DNA of 64,000 nucleotides from Homalodisca vitripennis (taxonomy: Eukaryota > Arthropoda > Insecta > Hemiptera > Cicadellidae): contig NW_025777432.1 of assembly GCF_021130785.1 (NCBI RefSeq), positions 1 through 64,000 on the forward strand. Reading direction: 5' to 3'. Below, piece by piece: positions 19,036 to 32,130 of this stretch (positions are counted from its first letter, which is position 1; each line of letters starts with the position of its first letter). The translations under genes were made by a program, and so were the position numbers. The notes below the pieces were generated by a model. The model was given only the letters and a program-made list of their open reading frames with translations. It searched no databases and had not been told where the DNA came from.

Positions 19036-21840
19036 TTTGCTAATACTTATAACTGAGTATAATAACATTATGTGATGGAACGTGCATATCTTATTGTTAT
19101 TTAATTTTTATGTAGACTTCGTTTTGTAATTTGTTAACTAGATATACTTTTATTAATACATAAACATTTTCAAATACAATGGCAAATTGTTAACTGCGTT
19201 AAAATACACAATTGCGTTGAAAAGAGTTAAAAGTTTATGCTTGATTTAAAAGTAAAGCTTGGTAATTTAAAATGGTTTGATTTTTAGACGCTATATATTC
19301 AATTCTCAAGTGACATGAACAGGGCACATTAAGATTACTACGATATTAGTACTCGTATATTACAAGAGTACAAACATTTCATTTGAAACTTCAAACACAT
19401 CCTATTATAAAAAAAAATATGGTTGCCTGTAAAGTCGGTTTTACGGGCGAAGATTTTACGTGACAACGTCTTTTTCTCGGTAGAATATTTATTGATATGA
19501 ATATTATTAAATTGCACAATAGGAACAAGGAATTGAATGAAAATAAGAATTGCACAAATTTTAACTATAGAAATATATTTTGTTTACTAAAACATTGTAC
19601 ATAATTTGAAATTAATTAAAATTTGTTATTGTAAATGGTAAAGTTGAATAAAACATTTACTAAAATTGGAATTTGAAATTCTTGCTAAACACAGTTAAAT
19701 TCTAACTCCGCGCGTGGTGATTGGTCGGTTTAGTTCGTTTGTTTGGTCGTACTGTTATGACAGGTTAGAGGTTATAATTTGTTATTTTAATTGTTTGACT
19801 AGCAATACGCGCTGTTTCTTCTCAATCGACTGAATTACGATTGATTGCAGAGTGATTTAAACTAATAATTTACTTAACACTATCAACATTTGTCAATAGT
19901 ATGACATAACCTATAAACTCAGTTTCTCAACTTTTGTGTCAATCTAACAATTAATCAATCAATCATAGTTTACGATAATGAAATATCAGTGTACAATTAT
20001 TTACCTTTATTGTTGTAGTTGTTGTAAATGACGAATCTAAGCACTCCACATTTTCACGAATAAACATAGTTATCTGCTTTATCCCGTGCGGCGGACCCAC
20101 TGGACGGGCATCGAACGTTACCGGGCGTTACACTTTTTCATGAGTGACTCCGAGCCGCAACCTAATTTAAGACGTTGTCACGTCAATAAATAGATTCACT
20201 TACCTTTGAGACTGATCGACGCTACTAGTTCGCTCCAGAGCCAACAGCAAAAGATGTTCGGACCTTCTCGTGGTGTAGGCGTTTGAAATGTGGGTTCTAG
20301 AGTGGGAAATGAGTATACATATAGGTTCCTTCCCCTTTCTTTGCCTAACAGAACCCTTTGTTACGCCAGGTAGCTCTTACGCTGAGCCCATTACAAGGGT
20401 ATGCCATAAACCCCATATCGGCGGACCATACGACGTATTGTTCGGATCACGTTCGCACAGACCTAATATTCCCAAGGTCTATCTTATATAGGCCTATATT
20501 GCCCATCATAAAAGTTCTTTGTGATGACACATGCAAGGGACCGGACATGTAAAAAAAACGCCATTCCTTGTTTGAAGGGTTTTGAAAACAGAGAAAATAG
20601 CGACCAGTGACCAAACACATTCAAACCGCTCGGCACAGAAGATCACTACCAAATGGTAGAAAGTTCGTTATTCAATTTACGAGTATATGGGTACGGTAAC
20701 TGTAAGACACGTTTTCATGTCTTAAGCATAGTCAACACTGGCAGATTTGTATGCGGGTACACTGTATGCAGACTGTATCTTTTTGTATCCGGTGATGTTT
20801 GGAAACAGTCTGCAGACATTCTGCAGACAAAACGCATCCAATCAACAGACAGTCTTTTAAATAATTGAAAAGTCAAACAACTCTCTGTAATGTCCAGAAA
20901 ATAGAGTTAATACAAAATATGTTATGTGTTAAAATATTTAAATTTCTTTTTAAATGTTTATGTTTTATCGGACGAAGTGTACAAAATGTACTTTATATTT
21001 TATCCGTAGTGTGGATTACTCTTAATGCAAACTAATTTTAAAGATTTTTGTAGGAAAACTCGTGTTTTGACCCAATTTGCGGTTCGGCAACGGCAAGGGA
21101 CGGCTCTGAATTGTTTCACAGATTCAGCATAAACGAAAAATTAATTTTTAGTCATTAAAAAAGATTCAGTAATTCCCTTAATGAACTGGGCTGACAACCT
21201 ACAATTGAAATAAGGTCAACGTCACGCGTTCTCTATTTCCATGTGCTAGGAAATGTCCAAGTACCTTTAAATTAAGTATCGATAAAGTTTTCATATTATA
21301 TCACTAACATCACTAAAACTTGCGAACTATATGATACTTGGCTTAAGCTTGAATTTGTGATGGTTATATTACACAACTGGGTAAAATTATGCGAGTTGTA
21401 AAAATGCTGAATATATTAAAAAATTGTTTTTATGATTACTCTGGTTATTTTAATATATAAATATATTTTAATTTTAAATATCGATATTCAAGTCGGTATA
21501 ATTAATCAGTTCTTTAACTAATATTTAATGTTGCTTAACCCTTTCATTAATATTAAGGGTGGTAGGGATGTTGCATTGACCCATTACCCTTTCTTGGAAA
21601 CAAGCGTGTAATCTGTCGCCTTTCATGTGTTGTCAAAATACTTAGTCCTTCCGGGTAACCCTGTCATGCACTTTACATTCTGATGAATATCATTCTGATA
21701 TTTACGACTGAAAAACTTTGCATTTTAATTTTTTCATTGACTATATATATTTATATATTATATATATTTGTATATGAATATACAAATATATTAACACTGT
21801 ATCTAAGATTTAAACTACATTTACATTATAAAACAACTTT
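19036..21840. other. Non-coding interior of the 9-bp-TSD transposon
   Basis: No convincing coding sequence. A 13-bp motif, ACGTGACAACGTC (about 19459-19471), recurs inverted at about 20173-20185 and may mark the edges of a small degraded element. The stretch 19700-20570 is less AT-rich than its surroundings and could hold promoter or leader sequence for the minus-strand gene. Short open frames at 20288-20552 show no domain. Confidence 0.4.
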
Positions 21841-22195
21841 CGTTAGTGGCGCCGCTGGTGCTAAACGAACGATTCCATTAGTTTTTGGCGTATTTTCGTT
21901 AATGGGTGCCGCTGGAGTGAAGCTAGCGGCACCCACTGTTTTTTGCATATTTCGCACACTAATGCCAAACAAACGCTGAAAATAGCTAAACAAACCTAAA
22001 CAATCGTCAAACAAACGATTCCATTAGTTTTTGGCGTATTTTCGTTAATGGGTGCCGCTGGAGTGAAGCTAGCGGCACCCACTGTTTTTTTGCATATTTC
22101 GCACACTAATGCCAAACAAACGCTGAAAATAGCTAAACAAACCTAAACAAACGTCAAACAAACGATTCCATTAGTTTTTGGCGTATTTTCGTTAA
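21841..22195 (-). repeat. Right terminal array of 147-bp units, inner part
   Basis: About two and a half units of the same repeat as 12912-13480, in inverted orientation, interrupted at 22196 by the TTAA element. Confidence 0.88.
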
Positions 22196-23825
22196 GGGGG
22201 GTAGTAACACCTTTCCGCTTGCATTTACAAATTTATTTCTTGTGCAACTACTGATATACCTACACATATGAAATTTTGTGGGTAAGTTAGATATATACAT
22301 CAGTTTATTTGAAAATTTGTTTTAATAAAATATTTTTTTCTATTACTGAGTTATACATTTTTTTGTTTTTTTTTTACGTTGCTTACTTATTTACATAATT
22401 GTAACGCTCAAATTAAAGTTTCACACATAAATTTGGTATCATTCTGTTTGTTAGACCTAGGGCTATGGCATGAACTAAGGATATTGGTCTAATGTTAAAA
22501 TAAATAATAAAAAAATCTAATAAAATTACAAAATAAACATAATTTATTAAAAAAAAAACATTTATTTACCTTAATAAATTGAGTTATATTGATTCATTTC
22601 TGGTAATCCTAGTTCATGCTATAGCTAATGATGTTATAAACATCCCCTGAAAATTTGGTAAGGATATCTTGAATACTTTTTTGAGAAATCATGTAAATAG
22701 TAGGCAAAAAAAGTAACTTTCGGAAAACCACCGTTAAAGTTAAAATATTAAAAAAAACGATGTTTTATCTTACATTAAAAAGACCCTAATGCATATGTTA
22801 CACCTTCTACTTCTTAAAATCTCCATTGCTGGTCTAGTCTCAATCTCCTTCTGGCTCTTCTGGCTTCCAAACTTTGATTTTCAACTTTCTTTAGCAATGC
22901 GCGCACACGGGTCTCATCAAAATTTCTCAACAATTCTTCACAGAAAGTCCCCGGAGTCATGGATAAATGAGGAAGAACCTTTAACCTACCTAAATTCCGT
23001 TCATTATAAATCAAAGATGCTTCATGTGCTGCAATATTTAAAACTGTTCTTCCAGCAAAACCTTTTTTAGGGCAGATGTTCCAAAGCACATTGTTGTATG
23101 ACTCGTTAGCGTTTTGGGTCTTTCCTTTTAAACATCTTCTTAAAAGTTCAGGCTTTGTCAGATCTACGAATATTGGTTTAATGGAATCCATTATAGGGTA
23201 TGGTATTGTGTTTTTATGTTTAAAAGTTGTTATTGAGTCATTATATATAGCCTGCTGGTACTTACACCAAGATTCTGGGCCAGTCGGATAAAAATGGTGA
23301 AGTGGTTTCTCATCCGAACTGGCCTTGTGGTTCCATACTGCCCAAGCAGCCTTTCTCATTGATACAAAGTCATTGGGATTGGCTCTAATAGCATTACCAA
23401 AGTACACACCTAGTTGGTCAATCACAGAGTCTGTCAATCTATTTTCGATTACTTGACACTGAAAACGTAAATGTTGACACTAATCTTCACTCAAGTAATG
23501 TAAACAAACAATACATTGAACCAAAGCTATAGGCCTGTAAAATAGAAATAAGAAAACAAATCACAGATTGTAAAGCAAAAAACACTACCTACTATCAATG
23601 AATACTGTATGAAAACGAAATCTAAAAACAAGAGGAGTGTACAAGATTTGGATTTTGTACAAAAAAGCTTCATGTATTGATTTCGTTTTTTTGTCACAAT
23701 TCAGCTAAAAATGAAGATATCATCATAATTTTTTTTACTGTATTGATCAGAACAAACTAGTAAACAATTATAATGAAAAAAATAAATAATGAAATTTTTG
23801 ACATTTAACGGTGTACTACCCCCCC
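22196..23825 (-). mobile_element. Nested 1.63-kb DNA transposon with TTAA target duplication
   Basis: The 147-bp repeat is cut at CG-TTAA. The inserted DNA begins GGGGGGTAGTAACACC and ends with the near-complement GGTGTACTACCCCCCC. TTAA is then repeated at 23826-23829 and the host repeat resumes with TGGGTGCC. TTAA duplications are known for piggyBac and Kolobok elements, and the runs of G at the ends resemble Kolobok. It encodes the transposase fragment at 22814-23458. Confidence 0.8.
22814..23458 (-). pseudogene. C-terminal exon of a 'Mutator-like/Kolobok' type transposase
   Basis: The frame reads from about 23458, just after a good splice acceptor (TTTTCAG), to the stop at 22814. It contains VIDQLGVYFGNAIR, GPESWCKYQ and KPIFVDLTKPELLRRCLKGKTQNANESYNNVLW, the last of these being the strongly conserved block with the acidic catalytic residue in NES. 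I recall this as the Mutator-like transposase domain of many insect and hydra elements. Only the C-terminal third is present; the upstream catalytic part was not found in the 360 bp left before the element end. This copy is therefore non-autonomous. Confidence 0.7.
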
Positions 23826-24000
23826 TTAATGGGTGCCGCTGGTGTGAAGCTAGCGGCACCCACTGATTTTTGCATATTTCGCACATTAATGCCAAACAAA
23901 CGCTGAAAATAGCTAAACAAACCTAAACAAACGCTAAACAAACGATTCCACTAGTTTTGGGTGTATTTTGGTTAATGGGTGCCGCCAGCTTCACATAGCT
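23826..24000 (-). repeat. Right terminal array of 147-bp units, outermost part
   Basis: One unit plus the unique terminal sequence AGCTATGTGAAGCTGGCGGC on the minus strand, matching 12912-13080. The nested element separates it from 21841-22195. Confidence 0.9.
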
Positions 24001-24009
24001 CATTATTTT
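24001..24009. repeat. Right 9-bp target site duplication
   Basis: CATTATTTT, identical to 12903-12911. Confidence 0.85.
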
Positions 24010-25379
24010 GTTGGTTTGACCTCTCCAGCTGTTAGAGATGTCAACGGTGATAGGTTCCCGAGCCGGTTGGTTTGAAGAGGGAGGGGTAGTCTTCAAGTCG
24101 AGTGCAGAGCGTCTACACGTGCAGTTCAGAAGCCATAGTACTTCCTCTATTCCTATACATTTGGGATATATAGTTAATTTTTACCCGGTGTGTTTTAAGT
24201 CAAGTTTTAAATTTCTTTTTTTTCCTTTAGTGTGTAATAGTTTTTCAGCCTCCATAGTCTTCAAAGTAGTAAGTCCCAGCGTTTAGTTTAACATCTTTGG
24301 TTTTATACTGTTGTGTTAAAATTTTTAAATCTTGCCATATAACAGAGTCTGATAATTAATAATTCAACTTTTGAAGTAATGTAAATTAGATTTTGATCCT
24401 AAAGTTTACATCAAGCATTGGGTAATTTTTATTTTGAATATTTTGAGAAGAGAATTTTTTATTTTATTTTGTTAATTTAAACCTTTTTGGTGAAGTATAC
24501 CTTTTTAGTTTCATTTTAAATTTTGATCAGAATCTAAATTAGATTTGACCGATTTAGAGAAATTTTGAAGAAATTCAAATCAAGATTTTGTAAAACTTTG
24601 TTAAATTTTGAGTGAAATTTAAAATTCGGAATAAATTAAGTATTTCCGAAAAGTTGTTCTGATTTATAGAAAATTAGCTCCAAACTTTATAAATAATATG
24701 TACTATAATAACGGTACAAAATAACGAACCCGCAGACTTGAAGTTTTTCATAAGGTATCATTTCTATGTATGAAACGTGTATTGGTCTTCGGGTAATCAT
24801 TATCGCTGCGAGAAAACCATACAACGAACAGATTTGTATACACTTATTACAATCGTAGGCTAGTTATCACGTGCAATTGTAACAAATGAACTCAAGTATC
24901 CACAAGATACCTCAAGAAAAGTTTTATTTGCAGATTATGTTTTTAATGATGATTAATTTATAAATAGATAAGAATGGTTTCGATATGGGTTCATGGCTAT
25001 CCACGGGAGCATCATTGAAGCGCATCGCTGAACTATTCTGGATGATGTTCCGTATGTTCGTGGTACATCTCTAAAATGGCAGGAGCTGTGAACTTAAATT
25101 ATCCATACAACTTCAGTGAAACTTGTTCAGCGACATGTATATTTGAGATACTCCTTGCTTTTATAATAAAAAACCGATATGAAGTATCCTTTTATGTTTC
25201 ATTCTAGAGAGTGAAGTACACTAGTAAATAACTTTCAGCCTTCTTGTTATAAGTCTGCAATAAATCTAGAGGCTATAACTTTGCCAATGTACAATACATT
25301 TGTTACGTAGGAAGATTTATCCTACGCGTTTGGCAAGTTAAAAACAACACCTTTCAAGTTACTTTCCTTCAAACTGTAA
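24010..25379. other. Non-coding host flank, no gene seen
   Basis: Mostly AT-rich. The first 270 bp are less AT-rich and have an 82-codon plus-strand frame with no recognised domain. Confidence 0.45.
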
Positions 25380-25571
25380 CTACACTCTTCTTTTTTGATA
25401 AAACAGTGTAAAATAGTAGGCTTTTCCTGTAACATCTTTAAATGTATGAATGAAATTTTTGTCCATAGGTTGGAATAACGGAGTTATATTTGAGGACAAG
25501 GATAAAGTGAAAATGTCACCATGTTTGTATTTGAGTTCTTCAACGGAATATCCTGGAGAGTTGTCAAGCAC
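25380..25571 (-). pseudogene. Tigger/pogo-type DDE transposase fragment
   Basis: The 63-codon frame begins with LDNSPGYSVEEL and continues with GDIFTLSLSSNITPLFQPMDKNFI. This matches the second-Asp block and the PLxQPMD signature of DDE_1-superfamily transposases (Tigger, pogo, jerky). No flanking parts of the enzyme are readable, so it is a remnant. Confidence 0.72.
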
Positions 25572-25739
25572 AAAAGGGCTATTTGAGGCAATTTATGTCT
25601 TCAAAACTGATGTACCATCGGAACAATTGTTTTATTACATTAAAGAAGAGTTTTTATTTTCGATCATACTATACTATAAAAACATTTTTTAGCATACATT
25701 TTCAATGTTTTGAGAAATTTAGTTATCAGCAATAGCAGT

Positions 25740-28170
25740 ATGCCGCCATGGATTTCACGTGTCCATGTCTTGCCCCTTTTTCTGTAGGTATGTACGGTGA
25801 ATCTATCTAAGCTACTCACTCACTAATTGTGCATTACTTTACATATGAGCTTATGATGGAATCTTAACTTCCAGAATTCCATCGCCGAGTTGATTAATAC
25901 AGGTCCTGCATTCACCTGTATGTATGTATAATGAATCTAAGGTAACTCCTCCATGCGCCACTAGGCACATACTTGTGCATAGTCAAACAACTGACTTTAA
26001 CATGGTATTTTCCCTCCCAGAATTCCATCGCCTAGTTGAATAATTCAGGTCCTGAATTCTCTTGTATGTATGTATAATGAATCTAAGGGAACTCCTCCAT
26101 CCGCCACTAGGCACATACTTGTTCATAGCCAAACAACTGACTTTAATATGGTATCTTCACTCCCAGAATTTCATCGCCTAGTTGAATAATACAGGTCTTG
26201 CATTTTTCTGTAAGTATGTATAATGAATCTAAAGTAGCTCCTTCATCCGCTACTAGGCACATACTTGTGCATAGCCAAACAACTGACTTTAATATGGTAT
26301 CTTCACTCCCAGAATTTCATCGCCTAGTTGAATAATACAGGTCTTGAATTTTTCTGTAAGTATGTATAATGAATCTAAAGTAGCTCCTCCATCCGCCACT
26401 AGGCACATACTTGTGCATAGCTAAACAACTGACTTTAATATGGTATCTTCACTCCCAGAATTTCATCGCCTAGTTGAATAATACAGGTCTTGAATTTTTC
26501 TGTAAGTATGTATAATGAATCTAAAGTAGCTCCTCCATCCGCCACTAGGCACATACTTGTGCATAGCTAAACAACTGACTTTAATATGGTATCTTCACTC
26601 CCAGAATTTCATCGCCTAGTTGAATAATACAGGTCTTGCATTTTTCTGTAAGTATGTATAATGAATCTAAAGTAGCTCCTTCATCCGCCACTAGGCACAT
26701 ACTTGTGCATAGCCAAACAACTGACTTTAATATGGTATTTTCCCTCCCAGAATTTCATGGCCTAGTTGAATAATACAGGTCCTGAATTCTCTTGTATGTG
26801 TGTATAATGAATCTAAGGGAACTCCTCCATCCGCCACTAGGCACATACTTGTGCATAGCCAAACAACTGACTTTAACATGGTATTTTCCCTCCCAGAATT
26901 CCATCGCCTAGTTGAATAATACAGGTCTTGCATTTTTCTGTAAGTATGTATAATGAATCTAAAGTAGCTCCTTCATCCGCCACTAGGCACATACTTGTGC
27001 ATAGCCAAACAACTGACTTTAACATGGTATTTTCCCTCCCAGAATTCCATCGCCTAGTTGAATAATACAGGTCTTGCATTTTTCTGTAAATATGTATAAT
27101 GAATCTAAAGTAGCTCCTTCATCCGCCTCTAGGCACATACTTGTGCATAGCCAAACAACGGACTTTAACATGGTATTTTCCCTCCCACAATTCCATCGCC
27201 TAGTTGAATAATACAGGTCTTGAATTTTTCTGTAAGTATGTATAATGAATCTAAAGTAGCTCCTTCATCCGCCACTAGGCACATACTTGTTCATAGACAA
27301 ACAACTGACTTTAATATGGTATCTTCACTCCCAGAATTTCATCGCCTAGTTGAATAATACAGGTCTTGAATTTTTCTGTAAGTATGTATAATGAATCTAA
27401 AGTAGCTCCTTCATCCGCCACTAGGCACATACTTGTGCATAGCCAAACAACTGACTTTAATATAGTATCTTCACTCCCAGAATTTCATCGCCTAGTTGAA
27501 TAATACAGGTCTTGAATTTTTCTTTAAGTATGTATAATGAATCTAAAGTAGCTCCTTCATCCGCGACTAGGCACATACTTGTGCATAGCCAAACAACTGA
27601 CTTTAATATGGTATCTTCACTCCCAGAATTTCATCGCCTAGTTGAATAATTCAGGTCCTGAATTCTCTTGTATGTGTGTATAATGAATCTAAGGGAACTC
27701 CTCCATCCGCCACTAGGCACATACTTGTGCATAGCCAAACAACTGACTTTAACATGGTATTTTCCCTCCAAGAATTCCATCGCCTAGTTGAATAATACAG
27801 GTCTTGCATTTTTCTGTAAGTATGTATAATGAATCTAAAGTAGCTCCTTCATCCGCCACTAGGCACATACTTGTGCATAGCCAAACAACTGACTTTAACA
27901 TGGTATTTTCCCTCCCAGAATTCCATCGCCTAGTTGAATAATACAGGTCTTGCATTTTTCTGTAAGTATGTATAATGAATCTAAAGTAGCTCCTTCATCC
28001 GCCTCTAGGCACATACTTGTGCATAGCCAAACAACGGACTTTAACATGGTATTTTCCCTCCCACAATTCCATCGCCTAGTTGAATAATACAGGTCTCGCA
28101 TTTTTCTGTAAGTATGTATAATGAATCTAAAGTAGCTCCTTCATCCGCCACTAGGCACAATAGCCAAACG
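25740..28170. repeat. 146-bp satellite array
   Basis: About sixteen copies of a 146-bp unit, marked by GCCACTAGGCACATACTTGT and ATCGCCTAGTTGAATAA. The first copies are diverged. A segment starting near 26727 recurs near 27603, a shift of 876 bp or six units, with the same diagnostic variants. This shows higher-order structure. Minus-strand 68-codon frames inside are repeat by-products. Confidence 0.92.
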
Positions 28171-30244
28171 GGAGACCTTATTATGGCATCTATACTGGGC
28201 CTAGTCAACATGTCATTGATCCAGCTATTTTCCAACACAAAACATACATATTATTCTGCGTGTCACTCTAATTATTATTTAAAAATAATTCTTTCCGATT
28301 AATATAAGTCTATCAGTTGCAGCTGCAGATGTACCTAATAATGCTGATTCTGGTAATATATAATCTGTCTTAGTTTACGCCTGTCAAGTACAAGTCTAAC
28401 TTTCATCATGACATGTGTCGTTTGACTTACTCGAGCAGCCAAACAGTGAGCATGATTAATGAATCTCAGCCCTCACTCCAAAGTAGGTGTGTCTGTCTTC
28501 CTCACCACGGCATACAGTCGGTGGCACTCCGATCCTAACGCTCGCGCTGACTCAGTTTAGTCTATTGTATAAATTGTGGAAAATCGTTACAACAAACGTT
28601 ACAAAATCCTTAGGCTTAAATCTAGATTTTTGTACAATAAGATGACGATATTGAGCAAACAATTGCAAAATTGTATAAGTTTACGCTAATGATAATGTTG
28701 AAAGTGTTTTATCTATACTATTACGTGTGTTTCTGTGTTTTCGGACCATAACATTTTAGTAACACAAAACAGATAGAGATCCGTGGAAAAGCATACGTGT
28801 AAATTTGAAATTTCCAATAACAGTCAGCCCTTCGGATATTGGACATCTATATTTTATACTAATGTTGCATCAAAAAGCGAGTACACAATATACAAACACC
28901 CACCTACAGTACACACGCGCGCGCGCGCAAACCATGTATATTTTAACTATATATAAAATAAAGTAATAGAGTTAGGGTAATATATATTTATATTATATTA
29001 GATTTCAGGCTAATGTGTCATGTCTAAATAGTAGTTACTAGATTAGTGATTGACTCTTACTTACGTTACTTAAGATGCATAAAGAACGTATTCTAATGAG
29101 ACCTGTTAAAAGATGAATCATTGCACATATTACGTTTTTGTCAAGAATTCATAGTTATGTAATTAAGTACAAGTGAACATAGCTCCAGTTATATTGCAGA
29201 TCGTATAGCGGTAAAAAAATAAACAAATACGTAAAATTAACGTCGATAGACTGCAGAAAAACTCGACGTGTAAGCTGAGCCTAGGGACGGGTTCGGTGTG
29301 AAGTAGGAAGATTGATCGTGGTATCAGATTCACCCGATAGATGTCAGGAGTGTCAGGGTGAGGGCGAGGGCGAGGGCATCTGTCTTGATCCGCCCTCAAT
29401 GGAGGTACCGAGACGTGAGATTTCTCATATTTCCCTACGATGCTCTTTTTGTTTATGGAAAAATATATATTAAACGTAATTAATATTTTAAGTAAATCAG
29501 ATTGATAAGCGATACATAAGCATTACTTATTTTAGTACATCAGTGAAAGTGTTAATATATTTGTAAATTATTAATGGGTGGATATAAAAATATATTTTAT
29601 AACCATACAACTTATCTCATTTATCCATACGTCACTCTTTGTGGTTTACAATTGATACGTTTCTATTATTACAGTTAATAATAAGTTTTAACTCCTACCT
29701 TCACTTTACCCCATGTATCATGAGTGTTAATTGCAACACAAATTAGTTCACCATTCGAATAAAAGATTTTCCCGTCTTATTGTTACTAATTATTTTAGCC
29801 GGTCGATTTAGTGTTTGATTCACAGAGAAGCCACGACGTCGTGTAACTAAAGTTGTAAGGACTACAATCAAATTTTGCATTCGCTCACTTTCACCTCGAA
29901 TACTACAATATTTATCTTCTACCATTGATTTAAATTCTTAAAATTGTATAGATTTCATTGTATGGAAATATATAAAAATGAGTTTTTTGTATTAATTAGG
30001 TTGTCAGACTGTAGGTAACGATATTGAATGGTAAGTCTGCTAGTGTTATTTGAGGATGAGTTAAATTCTGAGTCGAGCCTTTTGTTATACAGGTTCTTTC
30101 GCCCTAATTTTACAAAGATTTGTTTGATTCAAATCTAGAAAGCTCGCTGAATTCCTAATAATCGTCCTGGATGATTTAGCTCACGTATGACATAAATAAC
30201 TATGGGGACGGGCATATTTAAACCAGCGTTTATCGATTTCCGCT
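28171..30244. other. Non-coding region, no gene seen
   Basis: AT-rich sequence with a short (GC)n run at about 28917-28928. The stretch 28400-28560 is more GC-rich, without a recognisable product. Confidence 0.45.
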
Positions 30245-32130
30245 CGTTTTCCTGTTGTAAGAGTGCACGAATCTGACAGTCCGTTCCCTGCGTATCACAT
30301 TTTCCGCTTGTTTTCCTGTTGTAAGAAGACACAAAACTGTCAGTCCGTTCCGTGTGTATCACATTTTCCGTTTGTTTTACTGTTGTATGAGTGCGCGAAT
30401 CTGTCTGTCCGTTCCGTGTGTGTCACAATTTCAGCTTGTTTTCCTGTTGTAAGAGTGCGCGAATCTGTCAGTCCGTTCGGCGTGTGTCACAATTTCCGCT
30501 TGTTTCCTGATGTAAGTGTCCACGAATCTGTCAGTACGTTCCGCGTGTGTCACAATTTCCTGATGTAAGTGTGCACGAATCTGTCAGTACGTTCCGTGTG
30601 TGTCACAATTTCCGCTTGTTTCCTGATGTAAGTGTCCACGAATCTGTCAGTACGTTCCGCGTGTGTCACAATTTCCTGATGTAAGTGTGCACGTATCTGT
30701 CAGTCTGTTCTGTGTATGTCACATTTTCCGCTTGTTTCTCTTTTGTAAGAGTGCGCGAATCTGTCATTTCGTTCCGAGTGTATCACAAGCTTCGATTGTT
30801 TTCCGGTTGTAAGAGTGAGCGAATCTGTCAATCCGTTCCGTGTGTCACAATTTCCACTTGTTTCCTGAAGTAAGAGTGCACGAATCTGTCTGTCCTTTCC
30901 TTGTGTGTCACATTTCTCGCTTGTTTTCCTGTTGTAAGTGTTCATGTCACATTTTCCGCTTGCTTTCCTGTTGTATGAGTGCGTGAATCTGTCAGTCCGA
31001 TCCGTGTGTGTCACATTTTTCGCTTGTTTTCCTGTTGTAAGAAGACACAAAACTGTCAGTCCGTTCCGTGTGTATCACATTTTCCGTTTGTTTTACTGTT
31101 GTATGAGTGCGCGAATCTGTCTGTCCGTTCCGTGTGTGTCACAATTTCAGCTTGTTTTCCTGTTGTAAGAGTGCGCGAATCTGTCAGTCCGTTCGGCGTG
31201 TGTCACAATTTCCGCTTGTTTCCTGATGTAAGTGTCCACGAATCTGTCAGTACGTTCCGCGTGTGTCACAATTTCCTGATGTAAGTGTGCACGAATCTGT
31301 CAGTACGTTCCGTGTGTGTCACAATTTCCGCTTGTTTCCTGATGTAAGTGTCCACGAATCTGTCAGTACGTTCCGCGTGTGTCACAATTTCCTGATGTAA
31401 GTGTGCACGTATCTGTCAGTCTGTTCTGTGTATGTCACATTTTCCGCTTGTTTCTCTTTTGTAAGAGTGCGCGAATCTGTCATTTCGTTCCGAGTGTATC
31501 ACAAGCTTCGATTGTTTTCCGGTTGTAAGAGTGAGCGAATCTGTCAATCCGTTCCGTGTGTCACAATTTCCACTTGTTTCCTGAAGTAAGAGTGCACGAA
31601 TCTGTCTGTCCTTTCCTTGTGTGTCACATTTCTCGCTTGTTTTCCTGTTGTAAGTGTTCATGTCACATTTTCCGCTTGCTTTCCTGTTGTATGAGTGCGT
31701 GAATCTGTCAGTCCGATCCGTGTGTGTCACATTTTTCGCTTGTTTTCCTGTTGTAAGAGCCCGCGAATCTGTCAATCCGTTCCGAGTGTGTCACAATTTC
31801 TGCTTGTTGCCTGATGTAAGTGTGCACGTATCTGTCAGTACGTTCCGTGTGTGTCACAATTTCTGCTTGTTGCCTGATGTAAGTGTGCACGTATCTGTCA
31901 GTACGTTCCGTGTGTGTCACAATTTCTGCTTGTTGCCTGATGTAAGTGTGCACGTATCTGTCAGTACGTTCCGTGTGTGTCACAATTTCAGCTTTTTTCC
32001 TGATGTAAGTGTGCATGAATCTGCCAGTCCGTTCCGTGTTTGTCACATTTTCGCTTGTTTCCTGATGTAAGTGTACACGAATCTTTCAGTACGTTCCGTG
32101 TATGTCAACATTTCCGCAAGTTATTTTAGG
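30245..32130. repeat. 63-bp minisatellite with a 716-bp internal duplication
   Basis: Units of about 63 bp (CGAATCTGTCAGTCCGTTCC ... TGTCACAATTTCCGCTTG) fill the interval. A block from about 30303 is repeated 716 bp downstream, apparently without change over hundreds of bases, followed by three nearly identical single units at 31801-31989. Confidence 0.9.

Larger units (their letters stand above)
12912..24000 (-). mobile_element. MULE/Rehavkus-like DNA transposon with minisatellite-bearing inverted termini
   Basis: The first about 165 bp (AGCTATGTGAAGCTGGCGGC onward) match the reverse complement of the right end at 23830-24000 with few differences. Both ends continue into tandem copies of the same 147-bp unit in opposite orientation. 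A perfect 9-bp target duplication flanks the whole. Nine-base duplications are typical of the Mutator (MuDR) superfamily. I recall the Rehavkus group within it as having minisatellite-containing termini. The interior carries a broken transposase/ubiquitin-protease gene at 15497-18595 on the minus strand. A separate 1.63-kb TTAA element is nested in the right array, so the element without it is about 9.5 kb. Confidence 0.82.

Noticed and set aside
19424..20185. A separate transposon bounded by ACGTGACAACGTC inverted copies
   Set aside because: Only 13 bp match and the flanks differ, with no target duplication found; too weak to call.
25740..28170. Regularly spaced repeats reminiscent of a CRISPR array
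   Set aside because: Whole 146-bp units are repeated head to tail with no unique spacers, in a eukaryotic context.
30263..32070. Frames with Cys/Val/Ser-rich repeats that could look like a secreted repeat protein
   Set aside because: They arise from 63-bp units in phase, occur on both strands and have no consistent start or signal.
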